This document shows, piece after piece, positions 1-10,500 of a stretch of DNA of 12,351 nt (the first letter of the stretch is position 1; each line of letters begins with the position of its first letter). The stretch covers positions 1-12,351 of the forward strand of contig LVLI01002167.1 of the NCBI GenBank assembly GCA_001687465.1, given 5' to 3'. Source of the stretch: Halocafeteria seosinensis (lineage: Eukaryota > Sar > Bigyra > Bicosoecida). The notes below the pieces were generated by a model. That model saw only the letters and a list, made by a program, of their open reading frames with translations, ran no database searches and was not told where the DNA came from. Made by a program: the position numbers and the translations under genes.

Positions 1-1568
1 TCACAGTGGCGATGTAAACCAGGGATGCTCGGGGAAGATGGTATTCGGCACAGGTGCGGTAAATAGTGGTGACAGTGGTAGCATTACACTGAGCACTGGA
101 TCTAGTGTCATGGGTAACGCGGGTCGTATCTTTGTTGGAACCGGAGAAGCAACGGATGGTCGTGGTGGTAGTATCTCTATGGTCGTTGGTGCAAGTACTG
201 AAGGCAATGGAGGAGATATAATTGTGGCAGCTGGGTCTTCGTCTGATCCGAATTCTCGTGGTGGTTTCATTGATATTCGAAGTGGAGGTGGATGTACGGG
301 TGGATCGGGACACATAAGTCTTCTTAGCGCTGATGCGACTGGAACAGGCAATAGTGGAGGCATTACTATTCGATCCGGAAATTCTGAAGAAGGAGGAAGT
401 GGAAGTCTTGACTTTGAGACAGGGGATGTGAACAGTGGATCATCCGGTAGTGTTACGCTTCACAGTGGCGATGTAAACCAGGGATGCTCGGGGAAGATGG
501 TATTCGGCACAGGCGTGGTAAATAGTGGTGACAGTGGTAGCATTACATTGAGCACTGGATCTAGTGTCATGGGTAACGCGGGTCATATCTTTATTGGAAC
601 CGGAGAAGCAACGGATGGTCGTGGTGGTAGTATCTCTATGATCGTTGGTGCAAGTACTGAAGGCAATGGAGGAGATATAATTGTGGCAGCTGGGTCTTCG
701 TCTGATCCGAATTCTCGTGGTGGTTTCATTGATATTCGAAGTGGAGGTGGATGTACGGGTGGATCGGGACACATAAGTCTTCTTAGCGCTGATGCGACTG
801 GAACAGGCAATAGTGGAGGCATTACTATTCGATCCGGAAATTCTGAAGAAGGAGGAAGTGGAAGCCTTGACTTTGAGACAGGGGATGTGAACAGTGGATC
901 ATCCGGTAGTGTTACGCTTCACAGTGGCGATGTAAACCAGGGATGCTCGGGGAAGATGGTATTCGGCACAGGTGCGGTAAATAGTGGTGACAGTGGTAGC
1001 ATTACACTGAGCACTGGATCTAGTGTCATGGGTAACGCGGGTCGTATCTTTGTTGGAACCGGAGAAGCAACGGATGGTCGTGGTGGTAGTATCTCTATGA
1101 TCGTTGGTGCAAGTACTGAAGGCAATGGAGGAGATATAATTGTGGCAGCTGGGTCTTCGTCTGATCCGAATTCTCGTGGTGGTTTCATTGATATTCGAAG
1201 TGGAGGTGGATGTACGGGTGGATCGGGACACATAAGTCTTCTTAGTGCTGATGCGACTGGAACAGGCAGTAGTGGAGGCATTACTATTCGATCCGGAAAT
1301 TCTGAAGAAGGAGGAAGTGGAAGCCTTGACTTTGAGACAGGGGATGTGAACAGTGGATCATCCGGTAGTGTTACGCTTCACAGTGGCGATGTAAACCAGG
1401 GATGCTCGGGGAAGATGGTATTCGGCACAGGTGCGGTAAATAGTGGTGACAGTGGTAGCATTACATTGAGCACTGGATCTAGTGTCATGGGTAACGCGGG
1501 TCATATCTTTATTGGAACCGGAGAAGCAACGGATGGTCGTGGTGGTAGTATCTCTATGATCGTTGGTG
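1..1568 (+). repeat. Tandem array A: 459-base in-frame repeat, about 3.4 copies, running off the left edge
   Basis: A 459-base unit (153 codons, exactly 10 coils) repeats with very few differences. Copies phased on the codons for HSGDVNQGCSG start at 2, 461, 920 and 1379, and identity stops after 1568. Coil lengths in each copy are 15 residues except one of 17 (starting AAGSSSDPNSRGG) and one of 16 (starting LSADATGTGNSGG). Each copy has two Cys. Three linked differences alternate between copies: CTG/TTG at 89, 548, 1007 and 1466; CGT/CAT at 125, 584, 1043 and 1502; GTT/ATT at 134, 593, 1052 and 1511. Copies 1 and 3 therefore match each other, as do 2 and 4, which implies duplication of a 918-base dimer. 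The upstream extent is unknown because the array is cut by the window edge. Near-identity means recent expansion or ongoing homogenisation. A collapsed or over-expanded assembly cannot be excluded. Confidence 0.95.
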
Positions 1569-4500
1569 GAAGCACGTGTTCAAACGCTGGACATATGCTG
1601 ATTTCTGCCGGATCCGCTTTGAGCAGCTCTGGTAGAGGAGGACACTTGGTACTCAGTAGTGGAGGGAGTGGAAATGGCCATTCCGGATCAGCATCATTAC
1701 TGACGTCGAATGCGGTGGGAGGGGACTCAGGTGATCTTGTTGTGTCTGTTGGCGCGAGTTCTTCTGGTAGTTCGGGCAAAATAACGATGTCAACCGGTGT
1801 TGGGGCTAGCGGTTCTGGGGAGGTAACCATTTCCACTGGAGTCTCCAACTCTGGCAATTCTGGATATGTATTCGTCTCTACAGGTGACGCAGATTCGGGA
1901 AATTCGGGCGGCATCTCCCTAGTAGTCGGTGCATCAAATGTTGGCAATGGTGGGTGCGTTTTCATAAGCGCCGGTGATTCGACTGCTTCGGGAACTGGAG
2001 GTAGGGTGGACATTTTAACTGGCGTATCCTCCGTGGGTGACAGTGGATCGATATCCTTCACCACAGGTAAAGCAACGCTCGGCAGTTCTGGGTCTATTCG
2101 AGTGGGAACTGGTAGAGCCTGCAACGGAGTCTCGGGTCTGTTTCGTATCTCCACTGGGCACAGTCCGGAATGTACCGGCGCAATTCGTATATTTACCGGG
2201 TGTTCCGAGGAGCAATCATCTGGGTCTCTGTCTCTGTCTACTGGAACAGCGCATTGTGGAGTTTCAGGGGATCTATCTTTGACCACAGGCGACTCGAACG
2301 CAGGATCCACTGGCTCCGTGACAGTAATGACTGGACGGTCATCCCAAGGTAGCGCTGGTAGCATTTCTATTGTCGTTGGTTCAAGTAATGGAGGAAATGG
2401 TGGTAATGTAATTGTGGCAGCTGGGTCTTCGTCTGATCCGAATTCTCGTGGTGGTTTCATTGATATTCGAAGTGGAGGTGGATGTACGGGTGGATCGGGA
2501 CACATAAGTCTTCTTAGCGCTGATGCGACTGGAACAGGCAATAGTGGAGGCATTACTATTCGATCCGGAAATTCTGAAGAAGGAGGAAGTGGAAGTCTTG
2601 ACTTTGAGACAGGGGATGTGAACAGTGGATCATCCGGTAGTGTTACGCTTCACAGTGGCGATGTAAACCAGGGATGCTCGGGGAAGATGGTATTGGGCAC
2701 GGGCGCGGTAAATAGTGGTGACAGTGGTAGCATTACAATGAGCACTGGATCTAGTATCATGGGTAACGCGGGTCATATCTTTATTGGAACCGGAGAAGCA
2801 ACGGATGGTCGCGGTGGTAGTATCTCTATGATCGTTGGTGCAAGTACTGAAGGCAATGGAGGAGATATAATTGTGGCAGCTGGGTCATCGTCTGATTCAA
2901 ATTCTCGTGGTGGTTTCATTGATATTCGAAGTGGAGGTGGATGTACAGGTGGATCGGGACACATAAGTCTTCTTAGCGCTGATGCGACTGGAACAGGCAA
3001 TAGTGGAGGTGTTACGATTCGATCCGGAAATTCTGAAGAAGGAGGAAGTGGAAGCCTTGACTTTGAGACAGGGGATGTGAATAGTGGATCATCCGGTAGT
3101 GTTACGCTTCACAGTGGTGATGTAAACCAGGGATGCTCGGGGAAGATGGTATTGGGCACGGGTGCGGTAAATAGTGGTGACAGTGGTAGCATTACAATGA
3201 GCACTGGATCTAGTATCATGGGTAACGCGGGTCATATCTTTATTGGAACCGGAGAAGCAACGGATGGTCGCGGTGGTAGTATCTCTATGATCGTTGGTGC
3301 AAGTACTGAAGGCAATGGAGGAGATATAATTGTGGCAGCTGGGTCATCGTCTGATTCAAATTCTCGTGGTGGTTTCATTGATATTCGAAGTGGAGGTGGA
3401 TGTACGGGTGGATCGGGACACATAAGTCTTCTTAGCGCTGATGCGACTGGAACAGGCAATAGTGGAGGTGTTACGATTCGATCCGGAAATTCTGAAGAAG
3501 GGGAAAGTGGAAGCCTTGACTTTGAGACAGGGGATGTGAATAGTGGATCATCCGGTAGTGTTACGCTTCACAGTGGTGATGTAAACCAGGGATGCTCGGG
3601 GAAGATGGTATTCGGCACGGGTGCGGTAAATAGTGGTGACAGTGGTAGCATTACAATGAGCACTGGATCTAGTATCATGGGTAACGCGGGTCATATCTTT
3701 ATTGGAACCGGAGAAGCAACGGATGGTCGCGGTGGTAGTATCTCTATGATCGTTGGTGCAAGTACTGAAGGCAATGGAGGAGATATAATTGTGGCAGCTG
3801 GGTCATCGTCTGATTCAAATTCTCGTGGTGGTTTCATTGATATTCGAAGCGGGGGTGGATGCACCGGTAATTCCGGTACGGTTTTCCTGAGTACGATGGC
3901 AGCCAATATTGGAGACAGCGGAAACATCGACCTATTCACCGGTACTGCGAATTCTGGATGTAGTGGATCCATTGTCATCCAGACTGGATGCGGTTTTAGT
4001 CGGAGTGGTGCTTCTAGAGTATCTACTGGGTGCTCTGTATGCGGAAGTTCTGGACATATTGATATTGTTACCGGTTCTAGCGGGGGCAATACCGGTAGCA
4101 TTTCAATTGCTATAGGTGAATCCGGAGGGTCTAAGGGTGGCTCTATAACAATAACTGCAGGCAATTCGAAAGCGTCAATGGACGGTGGCAGTATATCAAT
4201 CACGTCTGGCGGCTCTTGCACTGGCTCGTCGGGGGTCATAGAATTCTCTACTGGTCGCGTTGTTTGTGGTGATACTGGTATGGTTACACTTCAAACCGGG
4301 AAATCGTCTTCCGGGAATAGTGGTGGCATACGAGTGGCTTCTGGAACAGCACAAGCGGGACTTTCGGGGACTGTTTCCTTGTACACAGGTACAGCTGAAG
4401 GCACCTCTGGAGGTCTCAATTTCTGGACGGGCACGTCGGATTCTGGCAATTCGGGTTCTGTAACGATCCGCACGGGAAATGCCGCTTGTGGCTCAGGTTC

Positions 4501-7500
4501 TATCGACGTCCTCGTGGGTAATTCTGAATGTGGGTCATCGGGGAATATTAGAGTACTCGGAGGAAGCTCCAATGGAGCGGCTGGTTCCTCCATCGTTATG
4601 GAAGCAGGACAATCACATGCGACTACAGGTGGGGGTATATTGTTGAAAAGTGGGACGGGGAGTATTAATTCGGGATCTATTAGCATTTTCTCGAGTGAGG
4701 GGGAAAATTCTGCGAATACTGGGAAACTACGACTATCTACTGGTGCTGTCGAAGAGGGTCACTCGGGCAAAATTGAAGCTGTGACGGGGAATGCAGCAGG
4801 AGGTACGTCTGGTAGTTTGCTGCTGCAAACAGGATCTACTACAGGTGGTCCCTCTGGACCAGTTCGTATGGACACTGGAAACAGCGTATCTTCTAACAGT
4901 GGCCGCATTTCCCTCATCACCGGGTCGGCACTCGGTGGCAAGTCTGGTAACTTGGTAATGCGCACAGGAGATGCTGAGGATAGGGCTGGTAGCATATCTA
5001 TTGCGGTAGGAGTAGCATCGTGTGGCAACGGGGGAGGGGTGCTCATTCGCTCTGGGGATGGTCTTGCCTCTAGTGCTACTGGCGGCAGTATCAGCCTTCT
5101 TTCGGGAAAAGCAAACGCTGGTAATTCTGGCAATGTTGTACTGGCCACTTCTAATTCGAATGGAGGCTCGAGTGGTGACATCGCTCTCTCCACTGGTACG
5201 GGACACTGTAGCGGTGTATTGAGATTTGCTACTGGCGACGGCAATGATAATTCTGGTTCGATTACCGTGGCTACGGGGAGTTCACAAGGCAACACGGGAT
5301 CCATAGCACTGCTCACTGGATCCTCGAAAGGAGGCGGCGCCGGTTCCATATCGCTCACCGTCGGAACCTCTGAGGAAGAAGGCGGGCGAATTCTAGTGTC
5401 CGCAGGATCTTCTTGTGGCACAAGTTCAAAGGGGGGCCATATACTTGTCCGTTCTGGGGAAAGTGCATGTGCTTCCTCGGGAGCAATATCCGCTGTAACC
5501 GCTAAGGCTGATTCTGCTAACAGCGGCAACATACTGATTGGTACAGGGACAGCAAATTTGGCTTCAGGTGCCATTGATCTGACGACTGGTTGCAGTGAGT
5601 CTGGAAACTCTGGACACATTCGCGTTGAAAGTGGGACTGCCAAACAAGGGGTCTCTGGTTCAATTTCAATAGCAACTGGGACGGCATCGGAAGGCAGTTC
5701 CGGGCACATGGAGTTTGTCACAGGGGATGCCTGCACTAGTAGTGCAGGAGGGATCTTGTTCAAAACAGGATCTTCCTGCAGTGCTTCCAGTGGAAGTTTG
5801 TCCCTTGTTGTCGGCACTGCAGTATCTGGAGAGGGCGGGTCCGTCGTCATCCAAGCTGGTGACTCAACTGAAAATGGCAACGGTGGCAAGGTAGAAGTTG
5901 TAACCGGTGGGGGATGTAGCTCGGTCCAATCTGGAGGGATCACCCTCAGCAGTGGTAGTGTCTCGGAGGGAAATCTCTCTGGAATGATCACACTGCTTTC
6001 TGGATGCGCTTCCTCTGGTCGGTCTGGCCGTTTCTTGGTGAAGTCGGGTAACGTGGTTTCCGGTCAGTCAGGAGACATAGAGATCGCAAGTGGTGCCACA
6101 AACGTAGGTTCCTCCGGTTCGTTAGTATTTGAGACAGGCACAGCCGACACGAAAAGTGGGGCCATGACGTTCCGAACGGGTATGGCAAACAACGGCAATT
6201 CGGGCTACATCCTTTTGGCTACTGGTGATGCGGAAGAGGGAGACGCCGGTGGAATATCACTTCTTGTAGGACGGAGTACGAGTGGGAACGGAGGCAGTGT
6301 CATCATACGGGCTGGCTCTGCAGTAGATGCTGGACACTCAGGGGGACACGTAGAGATCTCCAGTGGTGGAGGAAATTGTGGGGGTAGTGGACAAGTAACA
6401 TTGCAAAGCTCAGATTCTTTGGAAAGCGGAAATACTGGATCATTGAAAATTAATAGTGGTGCTACAGTTTGCGGAACCTCCGGAAGCTTCTCAATTCAGT
6501 CCGGGCGGAGTAACTGTGGGTCCTCTGGTTCCATAGCAATCACTACAGGAAATGCCGAGGCTGGCGTTTCTGGACAAATTACATTGAAGACTGGATGCAG
6601 CAGTGAGGGAGCATCAGGAAGTTTGTCGCTTCTGGTAGGAGCAACTACCCAAGGTAATGGTGGTTCAATTGTAATCGCTGCGGGTAGTGCTACAGACTCT
6701 GGAGGCAAGGGAGGGTCCATTGAGCTTCACAGCGGGGGTGGTAATGAAGGTGATAGCGGAGAAGTGACAATGCGGACTTCCGATGTTGGGATCGAGGGCA
6801 GTACAGGAGATATTGATATCGCGAGTGGGTCCACCAACGTTGGAGATAGTGGTTGGATTCTAGTTCGCTCTGGTAGCGCTGCCACCGGTAACACGGGCGC
6901 TGTCACACTCAACACCGGAAAAAGTGAGTGTGGCTCTTCTGGTGCCTTCTTGTCGAAAACTGGAAACTCGATTGGTGGAAATAGTGGTGGGTTTAGTTTT
7001 ACTACCGGGAATGGGAGGAAAAGCGGGTCCATATCGCTTATTAGCGGCGACGCCTGCTCTGGGCCTTCGGGAGGAATTGTATTGCAAGTTGGAGCGAGCA
7101 GTATGAATGATGGAGGCTCAGTGATCATCAACGCTGGGTGTTCACAGGGTAGCACTAGTCAGGGTGGTAGCATCTCGTTGACTACCGGGGGTGGTAATAC
7201 TGGAGGGAGCGGAGACATCGATATGAGAACAGCTGACACTCAGGGTTCTGGGGACACTGGCAATCTTCAACTCACAACCGGAAATGCGCAGAGTGGGAAT
7301 ACGGGGATGATCCATATCAAGACTGGAAGCACAAACAACGGTGATTCTGGAAATATAGTATTTAGTAGTGGTCAATCTAACGACGGTTCTTCTGGGAGTC
7401 TTACATTTGGCACAGGAGTTAGCACAGACGGCGAGAGTGGATACGTAAGCCTCAGTACCGGTAAAGCTGATAGTGGAAACTCGGGCTACATCCTTTTGGC

Positions 7501-10500
7501 TACTGGCGATGCGGAAGAGGGAGATGCCGGTGGAATATCACTTCTTGTAGGACGGAGTACGAGTGGGAACGGAGGCAGTGTCATCATACGGGCTGGCTCT
7601 GCAGTAGATGCTGGACACTCAGGGGGACACGTAGAGATCTCCAGTGGTGGAGGGAATAGTGGTGGTAGTGGTACCGCTTCATTCAAAAGCTCCGACTCAA
7701 ACGGAGTTGGCGATAGTGGGAGCGTGGAGATATTTTCAGGGGATGCTTTGTGTGGCAACACTGGGTCTCTTCTGCTGTTTTCTGGTGACGCCTGGGACGA
7801 CAGTGGAAATGTGAGCCTCCTCTCAGGCAGTAGCTGCGAAGGATCTTCGGGACAGATGGACATTTCCTCTGGTAACGCGAATGTTCTTAGAAGCGGAGAT
7901 GTGCATGTCCGCACCGGATCTGCAGGAGCCTGCTCTGGAGAGCTGTTATTCACCACTGGCAATGCCGAAGGAGCCTCTGGAAGTATCTCAATCGTGGCTG
8001 GGAGTTCGAACGTTGGGAACGGTGGCCGGGTGGCCATCAAAGGCGGCACCTCCAGCTCAGGCGCAGGTGGTTACGTACACCTCCTGACGGCGGATCTTAC
8101 CTCGGGCCCTAGTGGAGCGATTTCGATATTGACTGGTAGCTCTACAGGGTCTGGGGCCCGCAGCGGTGCTGTGACTATCGCTTCAGGGGAGGCTAACCAT
8201 TCTAGTGGGAACATCACCATTGAAACCGGGAAGAGCTCTGCCTCGAAAACAGGGAACCTGCGTGTTCAAAGCGGAGACGGCCACACAGAATCGGGATATT
8301 TATTGATGAAGTCGGGTAAATCTAATGTGGGGAACTCGGGTCCTATAAGTGTTATTACTGGTTTATCGTGTTGTGGTCGTAGTGGGCATATACTGGTTTC
8401 TACAGGTGATGCCAATACAAACTCGGGTGGTGTGTCCATTTTGGTTGGATCTTCTACTTCATCAAATGGTGGCGCGATCCGCATAATTGCTGGAAACAGT
8501 AATAACGGAGCTGGTGGAAGCATCGACATCAGTTCAGGGCAAGGGAACCTTAGCTCGGGCAATGTAGCTGTAGGTTCCGCTAGCGCTGCGAACACTGGGC
8601 GACTCGAAATACGCAGCGGAGACGCCTCCCATTCTTCAGGTGGTATATCCGTAGCTTCGGGCAATGCTAATACATCCCTCACCGGCAGTATTACGATAAA
8701 CTCTGGAAGTTCCAAGTCTGGTGATAGTGGTGCCCTTTTTTTGATCACGGGATCGTCTGAGTCTGCGAGTAGCGGAAACATTGAACTAGCTAGCGGACTG
8801 TCGTGTGGGGGACTATCCGGAAGTATCAGCTTTGCATCCGGTAATGCTCGCTTATCGTCTGGAAGCGTCACGCTTCGTGTCGGGGATAGTTATTGTGGCC
8901 AAGGAGGCACTATTACCATTCATGCAGGCAACGCCAACTCTTCTCTACCGGGAGGAAGAATTCGTATCCAGACTGGAGCTTCTGAAAGTGGAAATTCTGG
9001 ATCAGTTTCAATCCGAACTGGAAAAAGCAACGCCAAAAACTCAGGGTATTTGCTTTTCGCATCTGGTGGCTCCTCTTCCGGCAAGTCAGGGGCAATATCC
9101 CAAGTCACCGGCGAAGCTGGAAGCTGCTCCGGGAGGCTGCTATTGGCTACTGGAAATTCTAAGGATTCTTCGGGAAGCTTGATTTTCTCCACCGGTAAAT
9201 CTAATTGTGGAGATTCTGGCAGCATTTCTCTTCTTGTTGGTTTGAGTGATACAAACCAGGGTGGCGATGTTTTTGTTCATGCGGGGAATTCCGTCTCAGG
9301 ACCTGGAGGGAACGTGTTTGTTTCCAGCGGCGCCTCCAACAAACAAAGCGGCACCGTCAGCATCGAATCATCAACGAGCACCAATGGCAATACTGGAAGA
9401 GTACTAATCGCAACAGGACTGTCAGGTGGCATGAAATCGGGGCAACTAGAAATTGCGAGTGGTACTGCTAACAGTGGGAATAGCGGATCGATTACTATTA
9501 AAACGGGACAGTCGAACACAAAAACTAGTGGAAGCACTACTGTTTCCACTGGAGACTCGACTTCTGGTTGCAGTGGTAGCGTTTCTATCATCACGGGGTC
9601 GTCTGACGCATCCTGCAGCGGCTCGATATTTTTACAGACCGGTAACGCCAATACGGCCGCCGGATCCATTTCCCTGTTAGTTGGAGACAGCCAATCTTCC
9701 TCTGGAGGGTGTGTTGTTATCAAAGCCGGGCTCGTAACAGAAGGCAATCAGCGGGGCGGTAGTATTTCAATCAGTAGTGGTGGTAGCAATCTCGGAGGAA
9801 GCGGGAGAATAAGCATGAGAAGCGCAGACACACACGGTACGGGCGATACAGGTAATTTTCTCGTGCAGACAGGAAATGCCGAAACGGGTGATACCGGATT
9901 GATTCACATTACAACCGGGAGCACAAATGGAGGGGATTCGGGAAACATACTATTCAACAGTGGGGAGTCCAACGACGGTTCTTCAGGCAGTCTCACCATT
10001 GGAACCGGCTCAACGACAAGTGGTGATAGTGGATATTTAACCCTGAGTACGGGCAAGTCTGAAACTGGGAACTCTGGCTATATTTTGCTGGCTACGGGGG
10101 ATGCGGAAGGTGGGGATGCAGGAGGTATATCCCTTCTTGTAGGAAAGAGCACTAAGGGAAACGGAGGTGATGTCATCGTGCGGGCCGGGTCGTCCTCGGA
10201 TACAGGTCATGCAGGTGGTGACCTGCTGATTTCTAGCGGGGGCGGTAACTCTGGAGGTTCCGGGCAGGCCATCTTGCGCAGTGCATCATCCATTGGGTGT
10301 GGCAATTCTGGAAGTCTCCAACTCTTAAGCGGCGATACTCTTACAGGGGACACTGGTAGCGTAAAACTAGCAACTGGGACAACTAACGAAGGCAATTCGG
10401 GAGCGCTGGTTCTTGCTTCTGGGGAGTCAGTATCGGGAAGTACCGGAAAGATAACGTTTTCAACAGGGTCTTCCGCTGAGGGAAATAGTGGCTCCTTGAT

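Larger units (their letters stand above)
6263..8875 (+). repeat. Long diverged group of 58 coils (8 + five blocks of 10)
   Basis: Marker coils start at 6263, 6632, 7085, 7544, 7994 and 8441. The first block has 8 coils (123 residues) and the other five have 10 each (151, 153, 150, 149 and 145 residues). The blocks at 6632, 7085 and 7544 show the full order most clearly: marker V-G coil, long A-G coil, GGG coil, then the [S/T]-[A/S]-D coil. In the block at 7994 the GGG coil is absent and the T-A-D coil moves up to third place, yet the total stays at ten because another coil makes up the count. Short 13-residue coils occur at 7001 and 8573. The group includes one copy of each of two internal duplications (described separately) and both copies of the 173-base tract. 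Confidence 0.82.

Noticed and set aside
440-1231. Pair of near-identical 110-codon minus-strand frames rich in Ser, Thr and Arg
   Set aside because: They repeat only because array A repeats at the DNA level. They have no independent coding evidence.
1-3849. Direct repeats as a CRISPR array or non-coding satellite
   Set aside because: The units are 459 bases, head to tail with no spacers, and all copies keep one reading frame with the same coil pattern as the diverged remainder.
4759-5991. 410-codon Pro-rich open frame on the minus strand
   Set aside because: Its regular Pro spacing is the mirror of the Gly codons of the + strand coils. It runs in register with the repeat and is no more conserved than the sense frame. 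The same holds for 1501-2553, 3691-4239 and 8266-8871 on the minus strand.
8805-9182. 125-codon + strand open frame in another phase
   Set aside because: It lies wholly within the giant frame, shows no repeat of its own and no recognisable domain. An out-of-phase frame of this length is expected by chance here.
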